DNA of 64,000 nucleotides from Candidatus Babelota bacterium. Lineage in GTDB: Bacteria; Babelota; Babeliae; Babelales; Vermiphilaceae. The notes under the pieces were generated by a model. It was not told where the DNA came from and did no database searches. It saw only the letters and a list, made by a program, of their open reading frames with translations. The stretch lies in contig JAHDWT010000003.1 in assembly GCA_023382795.1 (NCBI GenBank), forward strand, positions 1-64,000, in the 5' to 3' direction. The translations under genes were made by a program, and so were the position numbers. Positions within the stretch are counted from its first letter, which is position 1; each line of letters opens with the position of its first letter. This document shows, piece by piece, positions 29,440-39,688 of the stretch.

Positions 29440-30174
29440 GTGCACACAAAATCTTTTTCTTATCTCGACATCATGTGTTATTTCGGCTCAGCCACAGATG
29501 GTATTTTCCCAGCGCATTATAGCTCGGTGAACACAGTCGAGGATTTTTATCATATTTCAGCCTTTGCTTCACTGCGCCAACAACATCGTATACATCACCT
29601 GCTTACTCTCAGGCAAACGCACAGCATTGATGGCGTTACGTTCACCGATAAGGCTATTGCGCAGTCTTATATACCATTTAGCCTGCCAGGAGATTTCCTT
29701 GTAACTGCACTCACTTTTTTTGGCATTGGCGTTATGACCGCAGATTGTCTCCCCGTAATTTTTTATGATCCAGAACACCGCGTCATCGCCATTGCCCATG
29801 CTGGCTGGCGAGGAGCTGTTCATGGTATTGTCAAACAAGTAATTGTTTCATTGCAACATCGCTACGCAACACGCATTGACCAACTACATGTGATTTTTGG
29901 GCCAAGTGCACGTGCTTGCTGTTACCGCGTTGGTCACGATGTTATTAATGCCGTGAAACACGCTACACATCACAACGCATTGCACCATAGACCAGAAGGT
30001 GTCTTTTTTGATCTTGGAATGCTTGTTGCACTGCAGCTCCAGGAGCTTGGTGTTACGCAACAAAACATCTTACAACAACATCATGTATGCACCATATGTA
30101 ACACGTCATATTGTTCGTATCGTCGCCAGGGGAGCACTTCAGGAAGACAGATAAGTGTTGTGTGGTTGGCATAG
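29440..30174 (+). CDS. PgeF/YfiH-family (laccase-domain) protein
   Basis: A 244-residue member of the DUF152/PgeF family, described as peptidoglycan-editing factors and, in other members, purine-nucleoside-active enzymes. Conserved pieces are LRQTHSIDG (metal His), VMTADCLPVIFYD (Cys), IAIAHAGWRGAVHGIV (His) and GPSARACCYRVG, ending with CTICNTSYCSYRRQG. The metal-binding His/Cys set is complete. The start is GTG 29440 after AAGG; ATG 29473 is possible. It is the last gene before secA. Confidence 0.88.
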   Translation: MHTKSFSYLDIMCYFGSATDGIFPAHYSSVNTVEDFYHISAFASLRQQHRIHHLLTLRQTHSIDGVTFTDKAIAQSYIPFSLPGDFLVTALTFFGIGVMTADCLPVIFYDPEHRVIAIAHAGWRGAVHGIVKQVIVSLQHRYATRIDQLHVIFGPSARACCYRVGHDVINAVKHATHHNALHHRPEGVFFDLGMLVALQLQELGVTQQNILQQHHVCTICNTSYCSYRRQGSTSGRQISVVWLA

Positions 30175-30369
30175 TTATTGTTAATTCGTTGTCATTATGC
30201 TACATTAAGCACCATACGTATCATGGCGATAATGCAACGATTAGATCAGACTTTTAATACACGTTGATCATGTTTTCTTGAACACAATACATAATACTTC
30301 TTATCAATTTATCCCATACACGTATCATGTTAGATACCGTAGAACATATAACAATGGTGCGAGGATACG

Positions 30370-32916
30370 ATGATTGCACGATTACTAGCAAAACTTCTGG
30401 GAACAAACAATACACGCCAGCTCAAACGCATTCAACCTCTAGTTGATCGAATTAACTATCTTGAAGCAGCGATAAGTGCACTTTCTGACGCAGAGCTTTC
30501 TGCAAAAACTAATGAATTTCGCGAACAATTATCACGTGGACGATCACTTGATGATATTCTACCAGAAGCATTTGCAGTGGTACGTGAAACAAGTAAACGT
30601 GTTTTACATCAACGTCATTATGACGTCCAGCTCATTGGCGGTATCGCGCTACACAAGGGCAATATCGCTGAAATGAAAACTGGTGAAGGTAAAACGCTCA
30701 CCGCGACACTCGCCATGTATCTCAATGCATTGCCTGGCAAGGGCGCACACTTAGTAACCGTTAATGATTATCTTGCACGCCGTGATGCTGAATGGATGTC
30801 CCCTATCTATCACTTCTTGGGGCTATCAGTTGGCATATTGCAAAACAATATGGAAGACGCAGCGCGTAAACAGGCATATAACAACGATATTCTGTATGCC
30901 ACCAATAATGAACTCGGATTCGATTATTTGCGCGATAACATGAAATTCAGGCTTGAAGATTACGTACAAAGAGATCTTAATTTTGCCATCGTCGATGAAG
31001 TCGATTCAATTTTGATTGACGAAGCACGAACCCCACTCATCATTTCTGGTTCTGCACAAGAAAGCGGAGACCTGTACGCTAAAGCGGATGTTGTAGTGCG
31101 TAGATTCAAAAAAGATATCGATTATCAAGTTGATGAAAAAGAACGTACTGCGCAACTCACAGAAGCTGGGATCGACAAAGTTGAGCAAGCCTTTTCTATC
31201 AAAAATCTCTATGCAATCGATCATTTGACACTTTTACATCACATCATGCAAGCGCTACGAGCACATGCTATTTTTCGTCGCGATGTTGATTATGTGGTAC
31301 AAGAGAACCAAGTGCTTATCGTTGATGAATTTACTGGACGCATACTGCAAGGGCGTCGTTACAGCGATGGATTACACCAAGCACTTGAAGCAAAAGAAGG
31401 CGTTGAAATTGAGCGCGAAACACAAACACTTGCAACAATCACATTGCAAAATTATTTTCGCCTCTACAAAAAACTTGCTGGTATGACAGGTACTGCCGCA
31501 ACTGAATCCGAAGAATTTTATCGCATTTACAAACTTGGTGTTATCACGATTCCAACTAATCAGCCAATGATTCGTGCAGACAAGCCAGATTTTATTTTTC
31601 TTACACAACGAGCAAAATTCAATGCCATCGTAGAAGACGTTAAAGAGCGTTATGTACGCAAACAACCGATACTCATTGGTACCGTTGCGGTGGAAACCTC
31701 TGAACTGCTCAGCCAAGTACTGACCATGCACGGCGTTCCCCATGAAGTACTTAACGCCAAAAATCACGCTCGTGAAGCAGAGATTGTTGAACATGCGGGA
31801 GAGCCAGGACGCGTGACCATTGCAACAAATATGGCTGGTCGCGGTACTGACATCAAATTAACTCCCGAATCACGATCAGTTGGCGGTTTGTACATTTTGG
31901 GTACCGAGCGACACGAAAGCAGACGTATCGACAATCAGCTGCGTGGGCGATCTGGCCGGCAAGGTGATCCTGGGGAATCACGTTTTTACATTTCGCTCGA
32001 AGATGATCTGATTCGTCGCTTTGGCGGTGAAAACATGAAGCGCAGCATGCAACGATTTGGCATGCAGGAAGATGAAGTCATTGAGTCAAGTTTGGTGTCA
32101 AAAAATATCGAACGTGCTCAAGAAAAAGTTGAAAAACAGAATTTTGAAATTCGTCGCCACACACTGGAATATGATGATGTGCTCAATCAACAACGTCGCG
32201 TAATCTACGAATATCGTCGTTCTGTACTTGAAGGCTCTGAACAAATATTTGAACTGGTACGTGATTTGGTAACATCCGCAATACAGGAAATTACTTTACG
32301 TTTTTGTCCTCAACGTACTGTAACACCTGCGCAAGCTGACGAGCTCATCGCGTTTACCGCAAAAATGACTGGCCTTCCATTAGAAAAGTTACAAGCACAA
32401 AAATTTGATAAAGCAAATCATGAGCAGCTTGAAAAAGACCTTACCAACTATCTCTTAGAACAATACGAGTTATATCGTAATCAACAAAAATCAGATCTAA
32501 TACAGCAAGCTGAAAAATGGCTCATGCTGGAAACCATAGACAATTCATGGAAACAACACATGCTCAACCTTGATCATCTACGTGAGGGTATTGGGTTGCG
32601 TAGTTGGGGGCAAAAAAATCCACTCATAGAATATAAACGCGAAGCTTTCGATATGTTCCGCGATGTTATGGCAACCATAAAGTTAGATATTGTTCATCAC
32701 ATCTTCCACTTGAATCTCGAACGATTTGATCAACATGCGCTGGAAGTACGCCGTGAACGCGAACTTGAACAACTCAATTTCAGTGCACCTACTGATACCA
32801 CTGATGAAACAACTCGCCAATCAACAGAAGGTGGCGCCGAGCGAATAGGTAGAAATGAACCATGCCCTTGTGGATCGGGTAAGAAGTTCAAAAAATGTCA
32901 TGGTGCAACCGAATAA
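30370..32916 (+). CDS. secA: Preprotein translocase ATPase SecA
   Basis: An 848-residue SecA motor that pushes preproteins through SecYEG. NBD1 has the Walker [18 protein letters not shown] near residue 107 and the DEAD-like [23 protein letters not shown]2 carries GRGTDIKL and the [17 protein letters not shown] motif. A helical scaffold and wing follow, then the C-terminal SEC-C zinc motif [13 protein letters not shown] that binds SecB or the ribosome. GAGG precedes the ATG. Intact. It supplies the export route required by the many signal-peptide proteins in this window. Confidence 0.98.
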   Translation: MIARLLAKLLGTNNTRQLKRIQPLVDRINYLEAAISALSDAELSAKTNEFREQLSRGRSLDDILPEAFAVVRETSKRVLHQRHYDVQLIGGIALHKGNIAEMKTGEGKTLTATLAMYLNALPGKGAHLVTVNDYLARRDAEWMSPIYHFLGLSVGILQNNMEDAARKQAYNNDILYATNNELGFDYLRDNMKFRLEDYVQRDLNFAIVDEVDSILIDEARTPLIISGSAQESGDLYAKADVVVRRFKKDIDYQVDEKERTAQLTEAGIDKVEQAFSIKNLYAIDHLTLLHHIMQALRAHAIFRRDVDYVVQENQVLIVDEFTGRILQGRRYSDGLHQALEAKEGVEIERETQTLATITLQNYFRLYKKLAGMTGTAATESEEFYRIYKLGVITIPTNQPMIRADKPDFIFLTQRAKFNAIVEDVKERYVRKQPILIGTVAVETSELLSQVLTMHGVPHEVLNAKNHAREAEIVEHAGEPGRVTIATNMAGRGTDIKLTPESRSVGGLYILGTERHESRRIDNQLRGRSGRQGDPGESRFYISLEDDLIRRFGGENMKRSMQRFGMQEDEVIESSLVSKNIERAQEKVEKQNFEIRRHTLEYDDVLNQQRRVIYEYRRSVLEGSEQIFELVRDLVTSAIQEITLRFCPQRTVTPAQADELIAFTAKMTGLPLEKLQAQKFDKANHEQLEKDLTNYLLEQYELYRNQQKSDLIQQAEKWLMLETIDNSWKQHMLNLDHLREGIGLRSWGQKNPLIEYKREAFDMFRDVMATIKLDIVHHIFHLNLERFDQHALEVRRERELEQLNFSAPTDTTDETTRQSTEGGAERIGRNEPCPCGSGKKFKKCHGATE

Positions 32917-32954
32917 CGAACAGATAGCTTGCTACACACTCCACTGATCATCAA

Positions 32955-32981
32955 AAAACCCCAGCTCAACACTGGGGTTTT
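32955..32981. terminator. Bidirectional terminator between secA and the phosphatase gene
   Basis: AAAACCCCAG and CTGGGGTTTT are perfect ten-base arms around a seven-base loop, with A/T runs on both sides, placed between two convergent genes. Confidence 0.88.
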
Positions 32982-32995
32982 CATTTTGTTCATAG

Positions 32996-34834
32996 TTACT
33001 TTTTTTTCGTAACTTTCCACCGTTCAGGTATAATATGTTCAGGGAAATTAAACCTGATCACTTCCAGCCTCCAATCTTCATAACGAGGCTGCACCGTAAG
33101 TATGCCGAATGCATGAAAAGCTAACGTATAGCTACCATCGCTATAGCGGGGATTAAAAAGAGCATTATCAGGACCCACACTAAAAGTAGCTACAATATGA
33201 TCCCATAACCCATCCGAATTAAACAATCGACTTCCAGGAAGTTGCCACAATTTACTCACACCTTTGTGATTTGGTGTCTTTCCCGCTATATCATAAATAG
33301 ATCTCATCATTGGATCATCTATGCTTCCATGCTGATGTCCACGAAGAACACCACGGATTCGGGAAGTTGGCGTTGATTGCAAAGACAGTAATTGCGCCGT
33401 TGTTTGTTTGCCAAACCTCCACCCCCTGGATTGATTATAAGAAGTATCTCCAGACGACGATACCTCAAAATCATTCCACATAAATCCGACATTATAATAT
33501 CTTCCTTTTACCGGCCGTTCAGCATGAAAATCTTGGTACAATTTTTGAGGCAAGCCATATATAGAATCTATCTGATCTGCTTTTAACAGCACTGGCAACA
33601 ACTCATAAGCCTGTGTAACCTCACTATCTAATAAATCATGCGGATTATAACCTTGCTCAAGTCCACCGTGACAACACTGCACGTAATTTATCAATGCAGC
33701 ATTTTCGCGTACACCAAGATAACAAACAACAGGCATAAGGTCATAAATCCTATGCACACGTTTTATAAGATCAAACACCTGTTTAAATTTATCTGGATAC
33801 TCTTTTTTTACCTTCACCATAAAATCCGGGTCATTACCGAGCTTTTCAACTGTCTGACGAACTGCTAAAGGATCACCATACTTCATGAAAAGTTCTTGCA
33901 TAAAACCATATGTAGCAGTCATAGAAGTATCTTCATGATTTCCTCGAATCAACATTACATTATCAGGATTTGCTATCTGCAGTCTTAAAATTGTGTACAC
34001 ACACTCAATGCCATATCTACCGCGATCGGTATAATCCCCCAAAAAAAGAAGATAAAAATTATTTTTTATGACACGGAAATTGTTATCAAGATACGCATTA
34101 TCTTTCAGATATTTAAGAAAAGTCATAAGCGATATTACATCACCATGCATATCGCCATGAATTGCGATGCGAGACCCTGGAGGAATAATCCGCTTTTCTG
34201 CAAACGGCTCATAATTATGATGACGATTCATTTGGTATATTTTTGAAAAAAAACTATCCTCTGACGGCTTTTTATTAACCCAGTACGCACTTTTTAATTT
34301 ATTGCTCATTATTTCATAATAATTGTCCAAACATGCATCGAGCTCATCAAGCGTTACTATTTTACTTGGCCATTTTTCACGTAAATATACATTTGGTGTA
34401 GTTTCATGCACCGCGTTATATAATTCATCGAATGTTCTAGGTGATTTTTTTGTTCCTTGTAGTAGGCGTTTTTCAAATACTTGTTGTTGTAGGCGTCGCA
34501 CCGTTTTTTCAAGCTCGAGTAATTCATCTTGTTGCATTGCTTTTCTGGGCTCCGGTACAGATTCTTTTATACGCAATGCCTCAATTTCTTTATCAAGCCG
34601 CTGAATTTGTTCGAGAATTCTTTGCTCTTGCTCGATAGAATGAAGACGTTTAAGAACTTCTTCCTGTTGAATTCGTTGAATTTCTTGCTCAACATTAGAT
34701 AATTGCTCACGTTTTTGGCGCATTTTTTCAATTTTTTCCTGACCTTGAGGCTGGCAAATCACAGGAGTAAAAATCGCACTCACTAAAAAACTAAGAAAAA
34801 GAGCACTATTCTTTTTGACTAGATAACGCACCAT
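32996..34834 (-). CDS. Exported PPP-type serine/threonine phosphatase
   Basis: A 612-residue protein. The signal peptide (SALFLSFLVSAIFTPVICQ) is followed by about 100 residues of coiled coil (KIEKMRQKREQLSNVEQEIQ...). The catalytic domain has the metallophosphoesterase motifs in PPP order: GDMHG near residue 224, GDYTDRG near 266, GNHED near 297 and a late RGHQHGS histidine. The D-x-H, GD-x2-DRG and GNHE ligands of both metals are present. PPP phosphatases are common in eukaryotes and rare in bacteria, and this one is exported and carries a bacterial-looking coiled-coil front. A role on host phosphoproteins is an inference; envelope phosphatase is the alternative. Confidence 0.85.
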   Translation of the reverse strand: MVRYLVKKNSALFLSFLVSAIFTPVICQPQGQEKIEKMRQKREQLSNVEQEIQRIQQEEVLKRLHSIEQEQRILEQIQRLDKEIEALRIKESVPEPRKAMQQDELLELEKTVRRLQQQVFEKRLLQGTKKSPRTFDELYNAVHETTPNVYLREKWPSKIVTLDELDACLDNYYEIMSNKLKSAYWVNKKPSEDSFFSKIYQMNRHHNYEPFAEKRIIPPGSRIAIHGDMHGDVISLMTFLKYLKDNAYLDNNFRVIKNNFYLLFLGDYTDRGRYGIECVYTILRLQIANPDNVMLIRGNHEDTSMTATYGFMQELFMKYGDPLAVRQTVEKLGNDPDFMVKVKKEYPDKFKQVFDLIKRVHRIYDLMPVVCYLGVRENAALINYVQCCHGGLEQGYNPHDLLDSEVTQAYELLPVLLKADQIDSIYGLPQKLYQDFHAERPVKGRYYNVGFMWNDFEVSSSGDTSYNQSRGWRFGKQTTAQLLSLQSTPTSRIRGVLRGHQHGSIDDPMMRSIYDIAGKTPNHKGVSKLWQLPGSRLFNSDGLWDHIVATFSVGPDNALFNPRYSDGSYTLAFHAFGILTVQPRYEDWRLEVIRFNFPEHIIPERWKVTKKK

Positions 34835-35101
34835 ACCATTCCTTCACATTTTCACACAAAGCAATAACTCTAATTGAAAATTATATCTAATAAGAAGACT
34901 CAAAATAAACACTTTCTTGCAAAATTAGTATTTAATATTTACGCTGGCTGCTTATAATCGCATCCTTAAACCTTAGCTATCACGCGCATCTTTCAACAAA
35001 AAATATTGCAAATTAGCACACTTCGATCATGGTGATACAAATTCGTAATATCTTTGTTATTCTCTTATTTATACATCACCAATTTATTACAGGAGGCCAC
35101 T

Positions 35102-35446
35102 ATGATGCTCGTTACCGATACAATAACTATCCAAGAACTTGAAAATATGTCGCACCATATGTTTCAAAAACTCGTCAAGGCCGTTGTTGACATTGAAGAA
35201 AATATCATGGTTGTTGATGGCGAACTTCACGCCGATCAGGAGTTACTTCTACTCGATCGAGGTTCTGATCAAAAAAATTTATGGGGAATCAACCTGCACC
35301 CTGAACATTTTGGCACTGAAAACTTTATAGAATTTGACTCTATGATTAACCTCAGACCATCATGGGGAAATAAGACTTGCTCAGTAGATAACCCAGAAAT
35401 GCGAAAACGTATCATAGCTCTCGTGATCAGCAAGGTAACATCATGA
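35102..35446 (+). CDS. DUF5674 family protein
   Basis: A 114-residue cytoplasmic protein matching DUF5674 from memory: VKAVVDIEENIMVVDGELHADQELLLLDRGSDQKNLWGINL, then FIEFDSMINLRPSWGNKTCSVDNPEMR, which is the family core. The start at 35102 has AGGAGG seven bases upstream; the frame extends to 35054 without support. It overlaps the next gene by four bases (ATGA). The family is frequent in candidate-phylum genomes and has no established function. Confidence 0.85.
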   Translation: MMLVTDTITIQELENMSHHMFQKLVKAVVDIEENIMVVDGELHADQELLLLDRGSDQKNLWGINLHPEHFGTENFIEFDSMINLRPSWGNKTCSVDNPEMRKRIIALVISKVTS

Positions 35447-35778
35447 TCATGCATAAGCAGCTTGCCGCCGGTCGATGGAATCAATTTACCCTCATTGAAC
35501 AACTGGCCAATATCGGAAGCGAAGTTATTCGCACCATCAATTGGAAACAAAAAGGTAATCAAGAACTAAGTCGGCTTGCGTTTGAGCGGGCGCTTGAACT
35601 TATAGACCTCACCATAGCGGATCCCAAAAATAGAAAACGGCTTCGCGAAGTTGTCCGTACGCGAGAGGCGTTGGTAGATCATTTTGTCTACGACAATATT
35701 TATCAGACAACCGACGAAATCTGGTATAATTACTTCTTTAACTTCAATTACGCTGCGGCACTTCAACGAGGACGATAA
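35443..35778 (+). CDS. Conserved small helical protein paired with DUF5674
   Basis: A 111-residue, highly helical cytoplasmic protein (FTLIEQLANIGSEVIRTINWKQKGNQELSRLAFERALELIDLTIADPKNRKRLREVVRTRE). The same pairing with DUF5674 is familiar to me from candidate-phylum genomes, but I know of no assigned function. Translationally coupled to the DUF5674 gene by a four-base overlap, so the two products probably act together. A two-component toxin-antitoxin role is conceivable but unproved. Confidence 0.7.
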   Translation: MIMHKQLAAGRWNQFTLIEQLANIGSEVIRTINWKQKGNQELSRLAFERALELIDLTIADPKNRKRLREVVRTREALVDHFVYDNIYQTTDEIWYNYFFNFNYAAALQRGR

Positions 35779-35802
35779 AAAGCTCTTAAGCACACGCATT
35801 TA

Positions 35803-36530
35803 TTACAATTCTGTTTGCTTAAGCAAAACCTCTTTGCCCTGAAATGCTATGCCGAACCCAGCAATAGTGGTAATACCACGACGTCTCAATTCATGCGCAT
35901 ACTGTTTTTCGCGAATTTGTTCGCCGGCATGCCTTTGTCGCTTGTTCGAGTGATTCTTTTTCAGCAACGCGCTTAAATTCGATCACAATGCCACGCTTTT
36001 TGACGTCCTTGGGTACCAGCATGATGTCATAGCGACCATACCCACTTTCTCGATTTGAAATCACCTCATACACATCACTGAGCGTCACCAAAAGTCCTAG
36101 GACAAACAAATTGATAACTTTTTTCAAGTTCGTAACGTGGCAGATCGAATACGCTCACGCTATTGAGCAAATATTCGCGTATAATTTTTTCAAATACCTG
36201 ACCATCACCTTGCTGAAGTGCGGTAAGCAAAATACGTATGCTATTCACCCTGAGCGGTTCTTGCAGAAAATCCTCATAAATCAATCGCACTTCTCGATTT
36301 GGAATAACCAAATCATCCATAACTCTACCGCTAACAAGTTCTTGGCTCTGTAGGGTAAGATATCCTGAAAATATTAATAAACTCCACACGATCACCTCTT
36401 TGCTCTCCATGGTAGGAAAGACAAATGCTTCTTCGATACGCTGACGAACGGGAATATCATGTAATATCGACTCAAGTTGCATAAGGGGTTCCGCTGACGC
36501 ATGCAAAAGCAGCCGCGCAAGTTGCCACAC
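35803..36530 (-). pseudogene. Decayed AAA-ATPase/PD-(D/E)XK gene
   Basis: Three reading frames, read in turn on the minus strand, reproduce the C-terminal half of the intact gene at 37972-39636. The first (36530 to about 36110) gives AFVFPTMESKEVIVWSLLIF and SVFDLPRYELEKSYQ. The second (about 36110 to 35935) gives LFVLGLLVTLSDVYEVISNRES and the PD-(D/E)XK core YDIMLVPKDVKKRGIVIEFK. The third gives the last 40 codons ending in KQTEL and TAA. At least two frameshifts separate them, near 36110 and 35935, and the N-terminal ATPase half is missing. The break with non-homologous sequence lies near 36540, inside a segment that is repeated at 40357-40422. Confidence 0.88.
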
Positions 36531-36574
36531 TTTATAGCGGACGTTAAAAATTATTGCTAAAAAAAGCGATTTTC
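36509..36574. repeat. 66-bp direct repeat, copy 1
   Basis: This segment begins in the broken pseudogene (GCAGCCGCGCAAGTTGCC) and ends in AAAAATTATTGCTAAAAAAA. It matches 40357-40422 with about five substitutions. Both copies lie upstream of a plus-strand DUF4143 gene, so they mark a duplicated block. Confidence 0.88.
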
Positions 36575-36583
36575 TTTAGCCTG

Positions 36584-36612
36584 GAAAATTGGGAATCAAA
36601 TTCCCAATTTTC
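36584..36612 (+). promoter_or_regulatory. Perfect 12-bp inverted repeat upstream of the DUF4143 gene
   Basis: GAAAATTGGGAA and TTCCCAATTTTC flank TCAAA, ending 18 bases before the ATG at 36631. The position, in the leader of the gene, suits an operator or a leader hairpin. Confidence 0.65.
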
Positions 36613-36630
36613 ATAAGAAAGGTCTAACAT

Positions 36631-37851
36631 ATGATTACGAGAGATCTAAGCAATGAAGTCCTATCGCTTGCCAAACAGTTTAGCGCTGTTGCGGTATTTG
36701 GCCCTCGACAGTCCGGAAAAACCACTCTTGTTCAACATCTTTTTCCACAACATCGTTATCTTTCATTAGAAGATCTCGATATCCGACAACGTGCTCAAAT
36801 AGACCCGCGTTCATTCTTACAAGAATATCCAACTGAACAAGGCATTATTTTGGATGAAGTGCAACATGTTCCCGAATTACTTTCATACATACAAACCACC
36901 ATCGACCGTGAAAAGAAAAAGGGGTTTTTCATTATTACTGGTTCACAAAATTTATTGCTCAATGAAAAAGTAACACAATCGCTTGCAGGCAGAATAGCGA
37001 TAGTAACACTGCTGCCCCTTTCATTACATGAATTACAACAAAAAAATCTTTTACCAAAAACTATAGAAATCGCTGCTCTTCGCGGTTCTTATCCTGCACT
37101 TTTTGCTGATACGCAAATCACTCCTGAAATCCTCTATGCCAACTACCTCAGAACCTATGTAGAACGCGATGTACGAAGCTTGAAACAGGTTGGTGATCTC
37201 AATACCTTTCAGCAATTTCTACAACTTTGTGCAGGAAGGACGGGACAAATTCTTAATTTAACTTCTTTGGGTAATGATTGTGGCATCGATCATAAAACAG
37301 CACGTGCTTGGATTTCTGTGTTGGAGGCAAGTTATATTGTTTTTCTTCTGTATCCTTACTATAAAAATTACGGCAAGCGAATCATAAAATCTCCGAAACT
37401 ATATTTCATTGACACAGGTATTCTTTGCACACTTTTAAGAATTAAAACATCACTTGAACTCATGGAACATTATCTTCGCGGCTCTATCGTAGAATCCTAT
37501 ATTATCGCAGACGTTCTTAAACAATATTACAATAGCAATGAACGTCCTGCTCTTTATTTTTGGCGTGATACTCAGGGACGAGAAATTGACCTCGTTCTAG
37601 AGCATGGTACTTTTCTGAGCGCTCTTGAGATCAAGGCGGGTCGCACTGTCAATGCTGATTATTTTAACAATATTGAATATTTCCGTTCAATTGCACCCGA
37701 AACCACAGACTATCGGGTCATATATGCGGGGGATGAAGACCATCATTGGCCTCAAGCTCCTGTGATGAGCTGGCAACATACAGGACAATTACTCACATCG
37801 CTTACTTCACAACAGAAAAATGTTCAAAAACATAGCCCTTCAAATACTTGA
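36631..37851 (+). CDS. AAA_14/DUF4143 ATPase (copy 1)
   Basis: A 406-residue protein of the AAA_14-DUF4143 family. Walker A is FGPRQSGKTTLVQHL near residue 27, Walker B GIILDEVQHVPELL, sensor-like FIITGSQNLLL, followed by the winged-helix-like middle (YVERDVRSLKQVGDLNTFQQFLQLCAGRTGQ) and the DUF4143 C-terminal domain with its PD-(D/E)XK-like strand (LYFWRDTQGREIDLVLE ... LEIKAG). The E-x-D ... E-x-K residues of a nuclease fold are present. The biochemical role of the family is not established. Paralogue of 40496-41671. Confidence 0.88.
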   Translation: MITRDLSNEVLSLAKQFSAVAVFGPRQSGKTTLVQHLFPQHRYLSLEDLDIRQRAQIDPRSFLQEYPTEQGIILDEVQHVPELLSYIQTTIDREKKKGFFIITGSQNLLLNEKVTQSLAGRIAIVTLLPLSLHELQQKNLLPKTIEIAALRGSYPALFADTQITPEILYANYLRTYVERDVRSLKQVGDLNTFQQFLQLCAGRTGQILNLTSLGNDCGIDHKTARAWISVLEASYIVFLLYPYYKNYGKRIIKSPKLYFIDTGILCTLLRIKTSLELMEHYLRGSIVESYIIADVLKQYYNSNERPALYFWRDTQGREIDLVLEHGTFLSALEIKAGRTVNADYFNNIEYFRSIAPETTDYRVIYAGDEDHHWPQAPVMSWQHTGQLLTSLTSQQKNVQKHSPSNT

Positions 37852-37971
37852 TAGCCCAATGATCAAGTATAGGACAACATGGTTGACACGCTTGGGGTTA
37901 GACTAGACAATGCTATTTTAATTCGCTACCACGACCTGGAGATTAATTGATGCTCAGCTTACAGACATTAT

Positions 37972-39636
37972 TTACAACTCGATCTGCTTAAGCAAAACCT
38001 CTTTGCCCTTGAATGCTATGCCAAACCCAGTAATAGTAGAGATACCGCGACGCTTAAGTTCATGCGCATACTGCTTTTCACTAATTTGTTCGACGGCAGC
38101 CTCTGCGGCTTGTTCAAGCGATTCTTTTTTTGCAACGCGCTTAAATTCAATCACAATACCGCGCTTTTTTACGTCCTTGGGTACCAGCATGATGTCATAG
38201 CGGCCATACCCACTTTCTCGATTAGAAATCACCTCATACACATCACTCAGCGTTACCAAAAGCCCTAGAACAAACAGATGGTAACTCTTCTCTGGTTCAT
38301 CGCTGGGTAAATCAAACATACTCATGCTATTGAGCAGATATTTTTGTATCATTTCTTCAAAAAGATCGCCATCTCCCTGTGCCAAAGCGTACTGCATTTG
38401 TTTGATGCCAGTGTAGGAAAGTACCTGGTCAAATGAGCGTTCGATGAGCTGTTTATAGAGCACGTAAATTTCTTTGTTCGGTATGGTAAGATTACATTTC
38501 CATCTACCTTCTATTACTTCTTGGGTTTGAGGTGTTAAATACCCCGCAAACAGGAGCAAACTCCACAAGGCAACCGCATGGTGCTCTACATCAGAAAATA
38601 CAAATGATGCATCCACTTCTTTATAAACAACCTGACGCATCATCAATAATTCCAGCGCATGTTTGGTAGTTGCATCGGCTCTGGCAATAACTTCCATGAT
38701 CAATGCATTATCGCTCGTGTTTGCCCAGTATGGCTGTAAACTTCCTTTATTCTGGACGCAATTGAGCAGCGACCAGGGATTATAGATAGTCGTTCCTGCA
38801 AAGCGATAGCCGTTGTACCACTCTTTTACCTCTGCACGTTTTTCCTGTAAGTGGTAATCGGCAAGCAATTGTTCAACTTCAGATTCTGTAAAACCAAAAC
38901 GAGTAGAAAATGGCTCGTCTACTATGGTATGCACCGTCAAATTATTAAGACCAGAGAAGATTCCTTCCTTGGCCGTACGCAGTATGCCGGTAAGAACCCC
39001 AAGTTGTAGTGCCACGTTGTCCTTAAGTGCGCCACTTAAAAAGTTGCGGATAAAGCCAACCATCTCTTGGTAATAACCGTGATGAAATGCCGCATGTATG
39101 GGCGCATCATATTCATCCAGAAGGATGACGATCTTCTTTTTATGAACCCTGAATAACACATCACTAAGCCACATCAGACTCGCTTCTAGCTGTACCTTGG
39201 TTGAGGTACATTCGGTTATGGCTGAATAAAAAACTTGCTCCTTTGCATTCAGATAAGACCAAATAACATGTTCATGCTTAGCAAATTCCCTGCCTACCAA
39301 CACAGCAATGTATTCTAGCGCCTCAGGCCATGTTGCAGTTTTTACATCTTTAAAAGTAAGAAAGATAACCGGATACTGTCCCTGATGCGCCATACTCGTC
39401 GGATCACTTGCTATGGCAGTGTTGTCAAACAAGTGTCGAGCTTGCGCAGAGCTGCTAAAAAAATAGTTAAGCATAGAAAGGTTTAGTGTTTTACCAAAAC
39501 GTCGTGGACGTGGCAAGAGTGTTACGCCGGCACCACGTTCCAACAATTCTCTGACCAGCAAAGTTTTGTCTGCATACCAGTAATGTCCTTCTACGATATG
39601 CTTAAAATCACTAATTCCTATCGGTAGCTTTTTCAT
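37972..39636 (-). CDS. AAA-ATPase-like / PD-(D/E)XK nuclease-fold protein (DUF1703)
   Basis: A 554-residue protein of the AAA-ATPase_like (PF09820) plus PD-(D/E)XK (PF08011) family. The N-terminus reads LPIGISDFKHIVEGHYWYADKT, the family entry motif, followed by LLPRPRRFGKTLNLSMLNYFF, the non-canonical P-loop (RPRRFGKT), and KIVILLDEYDAPIH as Walker B. The C-terminal nuclease fold has YDIMLVPKDVKKRGIVIEFKRV with D and E-x-K. It is intact; the copy at 35803-36530 is broken, and a 39-base stub of a third copy lies at 40265-40303. Such genes are massively expanded in several protist-associated genomes. Confidence 0.9.
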   Translation of the reverse strand: MKKLPIGISDFKHIVEGHYWYADKTLLVRELLERGAGVTLLPRPRRFGKTLNLSMLNYFFSSSAQARHLFDNTAIASDPTSMAHQGQYPVIFLTFKDVKTATWPEALEYIAVLVGREFAKHEHVIWSYLNAKEQVFYSAITECTSTKVQLEASLMWLSDVLFRVHKKKIVILLDEYDAPIHAAFHHGYYQEMVGFIRNFLSGALKDNVALQLGVLTGILRTAKEGIFSGLNNLTVHTIVDEPFSTRFGFTESEVEQLLADYHLQEKRAEVKEWYNGYRFAGTTIYNPWSLLNCVQNKGSLQPYWANTSDNALIMEVIARADATTKHALELLMMRQVVYKEVDASFVFSDVEHHAVALWSLLLFAGYLTPQTQEVIEGRWKCNLTIPNKEIYVLYKQLIERSFDQVLSYTGIKQMQYALAQGDGDLFEEMIQKYLLNSMSMFDLPSDEPEKSYHLFVLGLLVTLSDVYEVISNRESGYGRYDIMLVPKDVKKRGIVIEFKRVAKKESLEQAAEAAVEQISEKQYAHELKRRGISTITGFGIAFKGKEVLLKQIEL

Positions 39637-39688
39637 GTGTTCACTTTTTAACTAAACGGCTTTATTAATCGGCCAATATTAAAGAACG

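Noticed and set aside
35139-35330. Alternative reading frame inside the DUF5674 gene
   Set aside because: Shadow frame of a clear family member with a good ribosome binding site.
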